Shown here piece by piece: positions 26,059 to 35,624 of a stretch of 64,000 nt of DNA (within the stretch, counting starts at the first letter, position 1; each line of letters begins with the position of its first letter). The stretch covers positions 365,263-429,262 of the forward strand of contig NZ_WTUX01000019.1 of the NCBI RefSeq assembly GCF_009882975.1. Direction: 5' to 3'. The stretch is from Maritimibacter harenae (lineage in GTDB: Bacteria; Pseudomonadota; Alphaproteobacteria; Rhodobacterales; Rhodobacteraceae). The notes beneath the pieces were generated by a model, which did no database searches, was not told where the DNA came from, and worked only from the letters and a program-made list of their open reading frames with translations. Both the position numbers and the translations under genes were made by a program.

Positions 26059-26772
26059 TCAGATCTCTGCCGCGATCCCGTCGAGCAGCCGGGCGAGGGC
26101 CTCGGGCGCCGAGAAGAAGGGCGAATGGCCGGTGGCCAGCTCGCGCGTCTCGTCCGGGGCGAAGCCCTCGGCCATCTGGCGCTGGTGCGACAGGGGGATG
26201 GCGCGGTCCTCGGTGCAGAAGATGTAGCGGCGCGGCACGCCGTCGGCGCGCCCGGTCAACGTCGCCGGCGTGGCCTGCGGCTTGATCGGCTGCCAGCCGA
26301 TATGGGCTATCGCGTAGTCGTAGGTGTCGTCCGGGCACTCGGTGTAGAGTGCGCGGCTCAGCCATTCGGGCTTGAAGCGGAAGCTCTTGCGGTCCTCGGC
26401 CATCTCGAAGGCGCCCTTCATCGGTTGCTCCGGCGCCTCGGCCAGCATGTCCATCAGGCTCTTGCCCGGCTGCGGCACGTAGGCGGTGAGAAACACCAGC
26501 CCCGCGACGTTCGACGGATCGCGCTCGGCGGCCTGCGTGATCGCGAAACCGCCCGCCGAATGGCCGACGAGGATCGTGGGGCCATCGAGCGCCTCCAGCA
26601 CCGCGTCGGCGTAACCGTCCAGTGTCACCTCCGCGATCGGGGTGGGATCGTCGCCGTGCGAAGGCAGGTCGATCGCCCGCGCCTCGTGTCCCAGCGCCTC
26701 GAGCGCGGGGATCGTGTCGCGCCAGCACCAGGCGCCATGGTTCGATCCGTGGATCAACAGGAAACGGGCCAT
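26059..26772 (-). CDS. Alpha/beta hydrolase (EstC/hydroxynitrile-lyase-like)
   Basis: 237 residues, single-domain alpha/beta hydrolase. The oxyanion-hole motif HGSNHGAWCW (residues 8-17), nucleophile elbow GHSAGG with Ser72, and C-terminal His in ATGHSPFFS form the expected catalytic set. The closest family feel is to EstC and methylesterase/hydroxynitrile lyase-like proteins that act on small esters; the substrate is unknown. The start shares one base with the stop of the upstream enol-lactonase-like gene (TGATG), so the two hydrolases are co-translated. Confidence 0.85.
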   Translation of the reverse strand: MARFLLIHGSNHGAWCWRDTIPALEALGHEARAIDLPSHGDDPTPIAEVTLDGYADAVLEALDGPTILVGHSAGGFAITQAAERDPSNVAGLVFLTAYVPQPGKSLMDMLAEAPEQPMKGAFEMAEDRKSFRFKPEWLSRALYTECPDDTYDYAIAHIGWQPIKPQATPATLTGRADGVPRRYIFCTEDRAIPLSHQRQMAEGFAPDETRELATGHSPFFSAPEALARLLDGIAAEI

Positions 26773-27566
26773 CACAGGTGTCCTATCTCGTGAAGGAAAG
26801 TCGTCAGAACGCGGGTGTATTCGTCGGGGTTGTCGACGCAGGGCAGGTGCCCGGACCCCCGCACCAGGTGAAAGCGCGACCCGGCCACCAGTTCGGTCGT
26901 CTCGCGCACCATGTCGGGCGGCGTGGAGCCATCCTCGGACCCGGCGATCCCCAACGTGGGCAGCTTCAGCGCGGCGGTGGATTCGTAGAGGTCCGTCTCG
27001 CCGATGGCGGCGGCGCAGCCGGCGTAACCGTCGACCGGCTGGCGCGTCATCATGTTGCGGAACGCCTCGACCACCAACGGCTCGCTTTCGCGGAACCGGC
27101 GGCCGAACCAGCGCTCCATCGTGCCGTCCGCCAGGGGTTCGATCCCGTCCCGGCGCACGGTGGCCACGCGCTCGTCCCACATTTCCGTGGTGCCGATCTT
27201 GGCGGCGGTGTTGGACATCACCAGCGCGCGCACCCGGTCCAGCCGTTCGGCGGCCAGCCCCTGGGCGATCATGCCGCCGATGGACAGGCCGACGACCACC
27301 ACGTCGCGCGCCTCCAGGTGATCGAGAAGCCGCCCCGCGTCCTGCACGAGGTCGCCCATGAAATACGCGCCCCCCGGCGCGGTGGTCAGCCCGTGGCCGC
27401 GCTTGTCGTAGCGGATCAGGCGCAGGTGCGCGGGCAGCCGCGCGACCACCCGGTCCCACAGCCGGAAATCCGTGCCCAGCGAATTGATGAAAAGCACCGT
27501 GGGGCCCGTGGCGGGGCCGCGCACCTCGAAATGGGTGCGGATGTCGGCAAGTGACGCGATCTGCAT
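26772..27566 (-). CDS. Alpha/beta hydrolase (3-oxoadipate enol-lactonase-like)
   Basis: 264 residues, close in size and motifs to PcaD, which opens 3-oxoadipate enol-lactone in the protocatechuate branch of the beta-ketoadipate pathway. Visible motifs are NSLGTDFRLWD, RYDKRGHGLT, the nucleophile elbow GLSIGG with Ser95, and the C-terminal GSGHLPCVDNP carrying His. The start at 27566 follows a GAGGAG ribosome binding site. No other pca genes are nearby, so it could be a PcaD-like esterase of different substrate, co-expressed with the following hydrolase. Confidence 0.8.
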   Translation of the reverse strand: MQIASLADIRTHFEVRGPATGPTVLFINSLGTDFRLWDRVVARLPAHLRLIRYDKRGHGLTTAPGGAYFMGDLVQDAGRLLDHLEARDVVVVGLSIGGMIAQGLAAERLDRVRALVMSNTAAKIGTTEMWDERVATVRRDGIEPLADGTMERWFGRRFRESEPLVVEAFRNMMTRQPVDGYAGCAAAIGETDLYESTAALKLPTLGIAGSEDGSTPPDMVRETTELVAGSRFHLVRGSGHLPCVDNPDEYTRVLTTFLHEIGHL

Positions 27567-27680
27567 GAACTCCTCCTCGCGGCGGACCTTGCCGGGGTCG
27601 GGCCGGAAAGGGAAGGGGGCCGCTGCGGCACGCGGGACAAACGCTGTTGCCCTCGGCCGCCGCCGCGCTAGGGTCGCGTC

Positions 27681-28124
27681 ATGACCAAACGCGTGCTTTT
27701 CGTCTGCCTCGGCAACATCTGCCGTTCCCCCACCGCCGAAGCGGTGACCCGTGTCCTGGCCGAAGGGACGGACGTCGCCTTCGACAGCGCCGGAACCTCG
27801 GACTGGCACGTCGGGGAGCCACCCTACGGCGCGATGCAGGCCGCCGCGCGCCCGCACGGCTACGACATGTCCGGCCTGCGTGCGCGCCAGTTCACGCGCG
27901 GGGATTTCGCGGACTTCGACCTGATCGTCGCGATGGACCCGGCCAACCTCTCCGAGATCGAGGCGTTGCGCCCGGCGGGCGACGACACGCCGGTCGTGCT
28001 TTTTACCGATTACGCGCCCGAAACCGGGGCCGACCATGTGCCGGACCCGTATTACACCCGCGATTTCGATCAGACGATCGAGCTGGTCGAAGCCTGCGCG
28101 CGCGGGCTCCTGTCCCGGCTCTAG
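27681..28124 (+). CDS. Low molecular weight protein-tyrosine phosphatase
   Basis: 147 residues. The active-site loop is CLGNICRS with Cys9 and Arg15 (the CX5R motif), and the general-acid Asp122 lies in the conserved VPDPYY. These are the full catalytic elements of LMW-PTPs, cytosolic enzymes that dephosphorylate tyrosine kinases of polysaccharide export or other small targets. It is not adjacent to a tyrosine kinase gene, although a Wza-like lipoprotein gene occurs elsewhere in the window. Start and length fit the family. Confidence 0.92.
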   Translation: MTKRVLFVCLGNICRSPTAEAVTRVLAEGTDVAFDSAGTSDWHVGEPPYGAMQAAARPHGYDMSGLRARQFTRGDFADFDLIVAMDPANLSEIEALRPAGDDTPVVLFTDYAPETGADHVPDPYYTRDFDQTIELVEACARGLLSRL

Positions 28125-28134
28125 GCCCCCGGCC

Positions 28135-28437
28135 TCAGTTGCACAGCTGCGCGGCCTTGTCGCCGTAGCTCGTCCATTTCTCCCAGAACTCGGAATCCGA
28201 GCGGTTCTTGCTCATCCGCGTCTCCTGGCTCTTGTGCGGGTCGCTGAAGAACGCCGCACCCTTGCGCTGTTCGTGCGGCGCCAGAAGCTCGTCCGCGACC
28301 GCCTGGATGCAGTTGCACAGAAGCGCCGTGGCGCCCGAACGCTCGGAGGACATGCAGGCGCGCTCGATGATCCCGGCCGCCGAAGCGGGGCTGGCGATGA
28401 GCGCGGCGAGGGTGGCTGCGAGGAGGGTGGATTTCAT
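28135..28437 (-). CDS. Small secreted Cys-containing protein
   Basis: 100 residues with a clear signal peptide (cleavage near SASAA, residue 20). The mature part is helical and has four Cys: ACMSS, LLCNCIQ and a C-terminal QLCN, suggesting disulfides in the periplasm. The segment GAAFFSDPHKSQE..SDSEFWEKW recurs in a family common in Rhodobacteraceae that is often labelled arginine transporter without support. No transport function is evident from this small soluble protein. Convergent with the phosphatase gene. Confidence 0.75.
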   Translation of the reverse strand: MKSTLLAATLAALIASPASAAGIIERACMSSERSGATALLCNCIQAVADELLAPHEQRKGAAFFSDPHKSQETRMSKNRSDSEFWEKWTSYGDKAAQLCN

Positions 28438-28519
28438 GGGTCGATCCCTGGAGGCCGAAACACGTGGTCTTCAGCCCCGATGAATAGCACGTTTCGTACA
28501 TTCTGTGAATTGGGATCCG

Positions 28520-29467
28520 TCACAGTGTCGTCAGCGTCGCGCTCTCCGCCAGCGCGTCCACGTCGGCGCGCGAACACAGCGCCGTCGCCTCGCTCATCAC
28601 GGCGGCCGACGCCGCCGCGCAACCGCGCACCAACGCCTCCGGCATCGTGGCCCCCCGGAGCAGCGCAAGGCTGAAAGCCCCGACGAAACTGTCGCCCGCC
28701 CCGACCTTGGAGCGCACCGGCACGTCCTCGGTGCGCGCATGCCAGCGTCCCTCGCGCGTGGCCAGCACCGAGCCTTCGGGACCCAGCGCGAGCACCACCA
28801 CGTCCGCGATCCCGTCCTCGACCAGCGACTGGGCGAACTGGGCCACCTCCCGCCGGCTCGTGATCCGCCGCCCGGCCAGCTCGGCGGTCTCCGCCCCGTC
28901 GAGCCGCAGCACGTGGTGGCGCGCGGCCCCGGCGACGAGGAGCGAGCGCAGCGGCGGCCCCGACGTGTCGAGGATCAGCCGCGCCCCGGCCGCGTCGATC
29001 CGGGCGGCGAGGTCCGTGGGAAAACTGTTGCGCACCCCCGGCGGCTGGCTGCCCGAGAGCACCACGTAGCCCCCCGGCGTGCTGGCCGCGACCACCGCCT
29101 CGATCGCCGCATCCGCCAGCGCATCGGTCCAGGCGGGCCCCGGCATCACGAAGCGGTACTGCTCCTGCGCCTTCGTGTCCGTCACGGCGAGCGACTGGCG
29201 CGTCTCCCCCGGCACGTCGAAGATCACCGGGTCCAGCGGCTCCTCGGCCATCAGGTCCGCGTAGTGGCGCCCGATATGGCCCGCGAGCGCCACGAAGGCG
29301 CTCGCCCGCCCGCCCAGCTCCCCGATGGTGCGCGCCACGTTGACGCCGCCGCCGCCGGTGTCGAGCGCGGGTGGCGCGCAGCGCAGCTTGTCCTCCGGGC
29401 GGACCGCGTCGACCGAGGTCGAGATGTCCAGCGCCGGGTTGAGGGTGACGGTGAGAATGCCGGTCAT
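28520..29467 (-). CDS. PfkB-family 1-phosphofructokinase/tagatose kinase-like
   Basis: 315-residue ribokinase-fold sugar kinase. The first PfkB signature GGGGVNVARTIGELGG is near residues 38-53 and the second, with the catalytic Asp, is KVGAGDSFVGAF near residue 255. The opening ILTVTLNPALD is characteristic of the FruK/PfkB hexose-phosphate subgroup. It would phosphorylate a sugar phosphate such as fructose-1- or -6-phosphate. It is not beside PTS or fructose genes, so the specific role stays open. Divergent from the GDPD gene. Confidence 0.87.
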   Translation of the reverse strand: MTGILTVTLNPALDISTSVDAVRPEDKLRCAPPALDTGGGGVNVARTIGELGGRASAFVALAGHIGRHYADLMAEEPLDPVIFDVPGETRQSLAVTDTKAQEQYRFVMPGPAWTDALADAAIEAVVAASTPGGYVVLSGSQPPGVRNSFPTDLAARIDAAGARLILDTSGPPLRSLLVAGAARHHVLRLDGAETAELAGRRITSRREVAQFAQSLVEDGIADVVVLALGPEGSVLATREGRWHARTEDVPVRSKVGAGDSFVGAFSLALLRGATMPEALVRGCAAASAAVMSEATALCSRADVDALAESATLTTL

Positions 29468-29495
29468 GACTCGACGCTATCCCCGTGCCCGCGAC

Positions 29496-29554
29496 CTGTC
29501 ACGAAGGTTTCGCAGAACCGTCATCCGCCGGTTTCACGGCTGACCATTCTGTCA
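29496..29554 (+). promoter_or_regulatory. Possible PHO-box-like repeats before the GDPD gene
   Basis: CTGTCA (29496-29501), CCGTCA (29518-29523) and CTGTCA (29549-29554) lie upstream of the periplasmic GDPD gene. The first two are 22 bp apart, two turns of the 11-bp PhoB repeat spacing; the third is out of phase. Phosphate control would suit a glycerophosphodiesterase, but the in-between units are poor matches. Confidence 0.25.
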
Positions 29555-29586
29555 CCACCGGATACGTCAACAAGGAGATCTCCGAC

Positions 29587-30792
29587 ATGACCCGCACATT
29601 CACGCTCGCGCTCGCCGGCACCATCCTCGCCGGTGCCGCCACCGCAGCCCCCGTCGAACTGGGCCCGCGCCCCTTCTACCTCATCGACCGCATGGAAGAG
29701 GGCGCGCTCAAGGACAAGCTCATGGCCTGCCAGGACATGGAGATGACCGCGCAGAAATTCTCCATCGGCCACCGCGGCGCGCCGCTCATGTTCCCCGAGC
29801 ACACCGTGGAATCGAACCGTGCCGCCGCGCGGATGGGCGCGGGCATCCTCGAATGCGACGTGACCTTCACGGCGGACAAGGAACTGGTCTGCCGCCACGC
29901 GCAGAACGACCTGCACACCACGACGAACATCCTCGCCACCGACCTGGCCGAGAACTGCACCACGCCGTTCACGGGCGCGAACGGCGACACCCCCGCCGCC
30001 GCCGAATGCCGCACCTCGGACATCACGCTGGCCGAGTTCCGCACGCTGACCGGCAAGATGGATGCGGCGAATGCGATGGGCGAGACGGTCGAAGCCTACA
30101 TGGACGGCACCGCCGGCTGGCGCACCGACCTCTACTCGGCCATGGGCGGCACGCTCATGACCCACGCCGAGTCGATCGCACTCTTCGACGAACTGGGCGC
30201 CGACTTCACCCCCGAGCTGAAATCGCCGTCGGTCGAGATGCCCTTCGACGGGTTCACGCAGGCCGACTACGCCCAGAAGATGATCAACGAATACAAGGAC
30301 GCCGGCATCGCGCCGAACCGCGTCTGGCCGCAGTCCTTCAATCTCGAGGACGTGCTCTACTGGATCGAGAACGAGCCGGAATTCGGGAAACAGGCCGTCT
30401 ACCTCGTCGAATGGTTCAACGGCTTCGACGAGCAGAACGCCGAGACGTGGAACGAGGATTTCGCGGCGCTGGTGGATCAGGGCGTCAACTACCTCGCCCC
30501 GTCGATCAACATGCTGGTCACCGTGAAGGATGGCCAGATCGCCGCGTCGGACTACGCGATGGCCGCGAAAGAGGCCGGTCTGAACCTCATCACGTGGACG
30601 CTGGAACGCTCGGGTCCGCTCAACACCGGTGGCGGCTGGTACTACCAGTCGGTGGCCGAGGCCGTGGATAACGACGCGGACTATTTCACCGTGCTCGACG
30701 TGCTGGCGCAGGACGTGGGCGTCGAAGGCGTGTTCTCGGACTGGCCGGCGACCGTGACCTACTATGCCAACTGCATGGCGCAGGGCATGTGA
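29587..30792 (+). CDS. Periplasmic glycerophosphodiester phosphodiesterase
   Basis: 401 residues with a signal peptide ([15 protein letters not shown]). The GDPD TIM-barrel signature is intact: [18 protein letters not shown] near residue 59 supplies the catalytic His and Glu, [11 protein letters not shown] supplies the metal-binding Glu/Asp, and CRHAQND holds the second His. It hydrolyses deacylated phospholipids to sn-glycerol-3-phosphate and an alcohol outside the cytoplasm, like GlpQ. Start at 29587 follows AAGGAG and places the signal peptide correctly. It is a single-gene unit ended by a strong terminator. Confidence 0.92.
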   Translation: MTRTFTLALAGTILAGAATAAPVELGPRPFYLIDRMEEGALKDKLMACQDMEMTAQKFSIGHRGAPLMFPEHTVESNRAAARMGAGILECDVTFTADKELVCRHAQNDLHTTTNILATDLAENCTTPFTGANGDTPAAAECRTSDITLAEFRTLTGKMDAANAMGETVEAYMDGTAGWRTDLYSAMGGTLMTHAESIALFDELGADFTPELKSPSVEMPFDGFTQADYAQKMINEYKDAGIAPNRVWPQSFNLEDVLYWIENEPEFGKQAVYLVEWFNGFDEQNAETWNEDFAALVDQGVNYLAPSINMLVTVKDGQIAASDYAMAAKEAGLNLITWTLERSGPLNTGGGWYYQSVAEAVDNDADYFTVLDVLAQDVGVEGVFSDWPATVTYYANCMAQGM

Positions 30793-30815
30793 ACCCGGCG
30801 CGTCCGGGTGACCGT

Positions 30816-30848
30816 GGAGGCGGGCGTCGGGCCCGCCTCCTTTCGTTT
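30816..30848 (+). terminator. Rho-independent terminator after the GDPD gene
   Basis: Ten-base perfect stem (GGAGGCGGGC at 30816-30825 pairing with 30831-30840), five-base loop, then TTTCGTTT. It begins 24 bp after the GDPD stop and ends just before the convergent DUF2061 stop. Confidence 0.85.
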
Positions 30849-30852
30849 CGTC

Positions 30853-31080
30853 TCAGGTCGCGTCGCTCTCGGCGCGCACGGCGTTGTAGCCCCAGCGGAT
30901 ACGGGCCCAGATCTTTTCGTGAAAAGTATAGGTGACAAGTCCGAGCCCCGCCGAGGACACCGCCAGCGCGCCACCGGCGGTGACCGATCCGGTCGCCACG
31001 TAGCCAAGCGCAGTGGTGACAAAAAGCCCCATGACCTGCCAGCTGATCGCCTTGGCGAGGGTGCGTTTCGTCGTGTCCAT
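30853..31080 (-). CDS. DUF2061 small membrane protein
   Basis: 75 residues with two hydrophobic helices (about 15-30 and 33-48) and the family pattern KAISWQVMG...ALGYVATG...TYTFHEKIWARIRWG. DUF2061 proteins are short inner-membrane proteins of unknown function. In some bacteria they occur near sulfate-assimilation or stress genes. The start has a strong GGAGG ribosome binding site. It faces the XRE regulator gene across a 109-bp promoter region, so the regulator may control it. Confidence 0.85.
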   Translation of the reverse strand: MDTTKRTLAKAISWQVMGLFVTTALGYVATGSVTAGGALAVSSAGLGLVTYTFHEKIWARIRWGYNAVRAESDAT

Positions 31081-31189
31081 CGGTGCCTCCTTTTTTATCG
31101 TTGATATCCGGGGGTTTACCGTCTGGACGCGCTGACGGGAATTCTGTTATTCGTAAACGGAAAGCGGCAATTGATGAGAAAAGTGAACA

Positions 31190-32047
31190 GTGCTGGAAAA
31201 TATCGACAAACGGGATCGGGCCGCGCTGTTCCGTGAGCGGCTCGCGGGCGCGATGGCCCTGAAGGGGGCGAGCCAGTCGGGTCTGGCCCGCGCCACCGGG
31301 GTCAACCGCTCCACCATTTCCCAGATCTTCGACGAGAACGCGGCGCGGCTGCCCGGTTCCCAGCTCACCGCCGATTGCGCCGCGGTGCTGGGCGTGTCCA
31401 CGGACTACCTGCTCGGGCTGACCGACCGGCCCGAACGACCCGGCGACGCCATCGAGGCGGCCGTCCAGATGACCGAGGCCGACCGCACCTCGGCCGACGA
31501 GCAGCTTCTCGACTGGTTCCGGGAGGCATCAGGCTACAAGGTGCGCCACGTCCCCGCCACGCTGCCCGACATGCTCAAGACCGAGGCGATGATGCGCTGG
31601 GAATACGCGAGCTTCCTGTCCAAGACGACCGACCAGGCGATCTCGGCCATGCGCGAACGGCTCGACGTGCTGCGCACCCGGTCCTCGGACCACGAGATCG
31701 CCATCTCGGTGCAGGAGCTCGACTCGCTCGCGACCGGCGAGGGGTATTACCGCGGCCTGACCAAGGCGGTGCGCCGCGAACAGCTGTCCCATTTCATGGC
31801 CCTGCACGATGAATTCTACCCCAGCCTGCGCGTCTTCCTCTACGACAGCCGCCGGGTATTCTCGGCCCCGATCACGATCTACGGGCCGCTCGTCGGGGTG
31901 ATCTACGTGGGCCGGCTCTACCTCGCGTTCCGCGAAAGCTCGCGCCTGCGCTCGCTGATCGAACATTTCGACTGGCTCGTGCGCGAGGCCGAGGTGGATG
32001 CCCGCGATTTCGGGTCCCACCTGGCGCGGCTCATGGACCGGATCTAG
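31190..32047 (+). CDS. XRE-family transcriptional regulator
   Basis: 285 residues starting at GTG; nearby ATG and TTG codons are out of frame. An N-terminal Cro/CI helix-turn-helix lies at about residues 18-72 (SGLARATGVNRSTISQIF, then LGVSTDYLLGLTD). The C-terminal 200 residues form a separate, mostly helical domain with a beta-rich end (YDSRRVFSAPITIYGPLVGVIYVG). That end resembles a ligand-sensing region and has no protease signature. The effector and targets are unknown; the divergent DUF2061 gene and its own promoter are the nearest candidates. Confidence 0.85.
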   Translation: MLENIDKRDRAALFRERLAGAMALKGASQSGLARATGVNRSTISQIFDENAARLPGSQLTADCAAVLGVSTDYLLGLTDRPERPGDAIEAAVQMTEADRTSADEQLLDWFREASGYKVRHVPATLPDMLKTEAMMRWEYASFLSKTTDQAISAMRERLDVLRTRSSDHEIAISVQELDSLATGEGYYRGLTKAVRREQLSHFMALHDEFYPSLRVFLYDSRRVFSAPITIYGPLVGVIYVGRLYLAFRESSRLRSLIEHFDWLVREAEVDARDFGSHLARLMDRI

Positions 32048-32231
32048 CGCGACCGGGGAAAGAACCCGACCGCCCGTCGCGGGAGCAATGGACAGGCGGC
32101 CGGTCCTGCGTCGGGGCAGCGGCATAGGGTTGTGGTGCCGCCGCACCGGCAGGGATCGCGCACCCTTCGGGGGGCGTCGCATTGGAAACCGGGCGGCCCC
32201 CACTGACCAAAGGCCGCCCGGCGTACCGGGC

Positions 32232-32996
32232 TCAACCGTGACCTGACAGCACGGCGATCCGGATCGCTTCGGCCGCTTCGGCAAGCGCGATCGAGTCGGC
32301 TTCGCTGAGCGGCATTTCGAAGATCACCGATACGGCATAGACCGTCTCAGCGGTGATCGGGAGGTTCTTGTCCGACGCCACGCCCAGCGTGACCGCCATG
32401 AGCGTGAACGGGTCGTTGGTGATCCCGTAGTCCGACAGGTCGATCGACCCGTCGAGCGCGTCGCGGAAGATCGCGAGGTTCTGGAGCGGCGAGTCGATGA
32501 TCGTGATCTCGTCCCAGTTCAGCGACAGCTCCGCGATCATCTCGTCGAGGCTCAGGTTGTAGAAGTCCGCCATCGAGTCGATGACCAGGAGCGCCTCGGC
32601 ATAGGCGCGGTCGATGACCGCGTCGGGCGAACGCGCGACGCTGAGCCGGCCCAGCTCGACCTCCGGGATGCCCTCCGAGGCCCAGGGCGGCATGCCGCCG
32701 CTCTCGCGGTCCGGGGGTGAACCCGCCTGCGGGCCCTTGCTGTCGGAATCGGCGCCCGGCCCGGCCTGGCCGGTGCCCTGGCCGCCCTGGTTGCTCTGCC
32801 CGGACTGGGCGCCCTGGCTGCCCTGGCCCTGTCCGCCGGACGTGTCGCCCTGCGGTCCCTGGGCGTTGTCGGCCGCCCAGGCGGCGCTGCCGAACCCGGG
32901 CAGGGGCGCCACGCTCGCCAGGGTGCCGGCGCCAAGGCCGATCGCCAGCGCCGTGACCGGCACCACGATTCCATGAACCATCTTTTTCGCGGGCAT
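32232..32996 (-). CDS. Secreted protein with Gly/Gln/Ser-rich linker, unknown function
   Basis: 254 residues. It has a signal peptide (cleavage near AAWAAD, residue 42), then a low-complexity Gly-Gln-Ser-Pro linker (about 43-100). A folded acidic helical domain follows (about 110-254, [50 protein letters not shown]). The linker suggests attachment or spacing in the periplasm or outside the cell. I do not recognise the C-terminal domain. It is divergent from lepA and preceded by a GGAGAG ribosome binding site. Confidence 0.72.
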   Translation of the reverse strand: MPAKKMVHGIVVPVTALAIGLGAGTLASVAPLPGFGSAAWAADNAQGPQGDTSGGQGQGSQGAQSGQSNQGGQGTGQAGPGADSDSKGPQAGSPPDRESGGMPPWASEGIPEVELGRLSVARSPDAVIDRAYAEALLVIDSMADFYNLSLDEMIAELSLNWDEITIIDSPLQNLAIFRDALDGSIDLSDYGITNDPFTLMAVTLGVASDKNLPITAETVYAVSVIFEMPLSEADSIALAEAAEAIRIAVLSGHG

Positions 32997-33159
32997 GCGT
33001 CATCTCTCCTTCGTCTGCCTGCGAACCGGGGTAGCCGCCCGGGCACACCCGTCGCATTGTCGGGCGTCAACGGTCCCCGCGCCCTCCTGTCGCACCTGCG
33101 GGCGCGAACCCGTCTTTGCCCACTTCCACGCCCCCCGGAAGGGTGGTATCTGCACGCGC

Positions 33160-34959
33160 ATGACCGACCTTGCTCACATCCGCAATTTCTCGATCGTCGC
33201 GCATATCGACCACGGGAAATCCACGCTCGCCGACCGCCTGATCCAGGCCACGAACACCGTGCCGGACCGCGACATGAAAGAGCAGCTGCTCGACGCCATG
33301 GACATCGAGCGCGAGCGGGGCATCACCATCAAGGCCAACACCGTGCGCATCGAGTACGACGCGCTGGACGGCGAGCATTACGTGCTCAACCTGATCGACA
33401 CCCCCGGCCACGTCGACTTCGCCTACGAGGTCAGCCGCTCCATGCGCGCGGTCGAGGGCTCGCTCCTCGTGGTGGACTCCACGCAAGGGGTGGAGGCGCA
33501 GACGCTCGCCAACGTCTACCAGGCGATCGACGCGGACCACGAGATCGTGCCGGTCTTCAACAAGATCGACCTGCCCGCCTCCGACATCTCCCGCGTGGCC
33601 GAGCAGGTCGAGGACGTGATCGGCATCGACGCCTCCGGCGCCATCGCGGTGTCGGCCAAGACCGGCGTGGGCATCCGCGAGGTGCTCGAGGCGATCATCC
33701 ACCGCCTGCCGCCGCCCGAGGGCGACGCCGACGCGCCGCTCAAGGCGATGCTGGTCGACAGCTGGTACGACGCCTACCTGGGCGTCGTCGTGCTGGTGCG
33801 CGTCATGGACGGGCGCATGAAGAAGAACGACCGCATCACCTTCATGCAGAACGGCACGGTCCACCAGATCGACCGCATCGGCGTCTTCCGCCCCAAGATG
33901 CAGGACGTCAAGGAACTGGGCCCGGGTGAGATCGGCTTCATCACCGCCTCGATCAAGCAGGTGCGCGACACCAAGGTCGGCGACACGATCACGCATGAGA
34001 AGAAGGGCTGCGACAAGCCGCTCCCCGGCTTCAACCCGTCCATCCCCGTGGTCTTCTGCGGCCTCTTCCCGGTCGATTCGGCGGAGTTCGAGGACCTGCG
34101 CGGCGCGATCGAGAAGCTCGCGCTGAACGACGCCTCCTTCTCCTACGAGATGGAGACATCGGCGGCGCTGGGCTTCGGCTTCCGCTGCGGCTTCCTGGGG
34201 CTTCTGCACCTGGAGGTCATCCGCGACCGGCTGGAGCGCGAATACGATATCGAGCTCATCACCACCGCCCCCAGCGTGGTCTACCACGTCTACATGAAGG
34301 ACGGGACGATGCACGAGCTGCACAACCCCGCCGACATGCCCGACATGACCCATGTCGACCACGTGGAGGAGCCGCGCATCAAGGCGACCATCATGGTGCC
34401 CGATGAATTCCTGGGCGACGTGCTCAAGCTCTGCCAGGACCGCCGGGGCATCCAGCTCGACCTGACCTACGCGGGCAGCCGCGCGATGGTGGTCTACGAC
34501 CTGCCGCTGAACGAGGTGGTGTTCGACTTCTACGACCGGCTGAAATCGGTCACGAAGGGCTACGCGAGCTTCGATTACTCGATCGAGGGCTACCGGGCGG
34601 ACAACCTGGTGAAGATGCAGATCCTCGTGAACGACGAACCCGTCGACGCGCTCTCGATGATGGTCCACCGCGACCGGGCCGAGATGCGGGGGCGGGCGAT
34701 GTGCGAGAAGCTCAAGGACCTCATCCCCCGCCACATGTTCAAGATCCCGATCCAGGCCGCCATCGGCGGCAAGGTCATCGCGCGCGAAACGCTGTCCGCG
34801 CTGCGCAAGGACGTGACGGCCAAATGCTACGGCGGCGACGCCACCCGGAAGAAGAAGCTTCTGGAGAAGCAGAAGGCCGGCAAGAAGAAGATGCGCCAGT
34901 TCGGGAAGGTGGAAATCCCGCAGGAGGCGTTCATCTCGGCGCTGAAGATGGACTCGTAA
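33160..34959 (+). CDS. lepA: Elongation factor 4 (LepA)
   Basis: 599 residues, the normal LepA length. GTPase motifs G1 [10 protein letters not shown]3 DTPGHVDF and G4 NKIDLP are present, with EF-G-like domains II, III and V, and the LepA-specific C-terminal domain ([19 protein letters not shown]). LepA is a ribosome-associated GTPase that acts in translation initiation/elongation quality and 30S biogenesis. The ATG at 33160 begins the conserved [17 protein letters not shown]; the longer open frame upstream has no family similarity. Confidence 0.97.
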   Translation: MTDLAHIRNFSIVAHIDHGKSTLADRLIQATNTVPDRDMKEQLLDAMDIERERGITIKANTVRIEYDALDGEHYVLNLIDTPGHVDFAYEVSRSMRAVEGSLLVVDSTQGVEAQTLANVYQAIDADHEIVPVFNKIDLPASDISRVAEQVEDVIGIDASGAIAVSAKTGVGIREVLEAIIHRLPPPEGDADAPLKAMLVDSWYDAYLGVVVLVRVMDGRMKKNDRITFMQNGTVHQIDRIGVFRPKMQDVKELGPGEIGFITASIKQVRDTKVGDTITHEKKGCDKPLPGFNPSIPVVFCGLFPVDSAEFEDLRGAIEKLALNDASFSYEMETSAALGFGFRCGFLGLLHLEVIRDRLEREYDIELITTAPSVVYHVYMKDGTMHELHNPADMPDMTHVDHVEEPRIKATIMVPDEFLGDVLKLCQDRRGIQLDLTYAGSRAMVVYDLPLNEVVFDFYDRLKSVTKGYASFDYSIEGYRADNLVKMQILVNDEPVDALSMMVHRDRAEMRGRAMCEKLKDLIPRHMFKIPIQAAIGGKVIARETLSALRKDVTAKCYGGDATRKKKLLEKQKAGKKKMRQFGKVEIPQEAFISALKMDS

Positions 34960-34983
34960 CCGCCCCGGGCACCCGTCACCGCA

Positions 34984-35011
34984 CCCGTAGGCCGGGGTTC
35001 CACCCCGGCAC
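34984..35011 (+). repeat. REP element 1 (left flank of lipoprotein islet)
   Basis: CCCGTAG followed by the hairpin GCCGGGG (34991-34997), TTCCA, CCCCGGC (35003-35009). The GTAG tetranucleotide directly before the stem is the hallmark of REP sequences recognised by RAYT transposases. It lies 25 bp after the lepA stop and is in inverted orientation to REP 2 at 35625-35649. Confidence 0.8.
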
Positions 35012-35230
35012 ATGGCGGCGGTTGGTTTGACGGGAAATATGGGTGTGCATGCTTCCCGCAGCAACCCGAACGCTATACGTTGCACGGCAAATGGGATCTC
35101 GTTCGCTGAAAGTCCGTCACGTGCTAGTTTTCGCAGCGGTGCTCTATTTTGTGTGTTGATAATCTCTTTCTTGCGCTGGACTATGGCCTCAGTTTCGAAG
35201 AAGAATAACTGAGCAAAAGAGGAGTAAGTT

Positions 35231-35620
35231 TTGAAGAAATTTGTGACTTTAGTTTTGTGCCTTGCTTTATCTGCCTGTGCCGCAGGAGAGACGCGTCCCG
35301 TCAATGCGAAGGCCGTCAATGCGTCATCCAAGCCGGCCGAAATCGCAATAAGAGAACATTCTACGCTTTTCGACCCCAACTCTGCACAGTTTCGCAAACA
35401 AAAGGTCTATGTGACTTCGGAAGGTGACCGCGTATATTGTGGTGAACTGAACTCCAAGAATCGAATGGGCGGATATGTTGGGTTTACGCCGTATTATGTT
35501 AGATTGAATGCGCGTGGGCAGCTTATCTCTACGGAGTATGCAAATACCATTAATATTGGGTATTCGGCTGCATCGGCTTGCAAAGAGGCTGCTGAAGGCC
35601 AACTCAACGTAAACATATAA
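35231..35620 (+). CDS. AT-rich-coded lipoprotein, horizontally acquired candidate
   Basis: 129 residues, starting at TTG with GAGGAG seven bases upstream. A lipoprotein signal (MKKFVTLVLCLALSAC) has the lipobox LSAC with Cys16. The mature part contains FDPNSAQFRKQKVYV and VYCGELNSKNRMGGYVGFTPY, a pattern seen in small lipoproteins of unknown function across proteobacteria. Base composition differs sharply from neighbours: 26 of 60 bases are G/C at 35231-35290 and 29 of 60 at 35461-35520. REP elements flank it in inverted orientation. Confidence 0.8.
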   Translation: MKKFVTLVLCLALSACAAGETRPVNAKAVNASSKPAEIAIREHSTLFDPNSAQFRKQKVYVTSEGDRVYCGELNSKNRMGGYVGFTPYYVRLNARGQLISTEYANTINIGYSAASACKEAAEGQLNVNI

Positions 35621-35624
35621 AAAA

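Noticed and set aside
35023-35212. Possible small protein upstream of the lipoprotein gene
   Set aside because: No ribosome binding site, no conserved motif, and it lies in AT-rich flanking DNA next to REP 1.
33067-35397. 776-residue antisense frame over lepA
   Set aside because: Composition (His, Asp, Val, Arg rich) and the exact antisense placement to a highly conserved gene mark it as a shadow.
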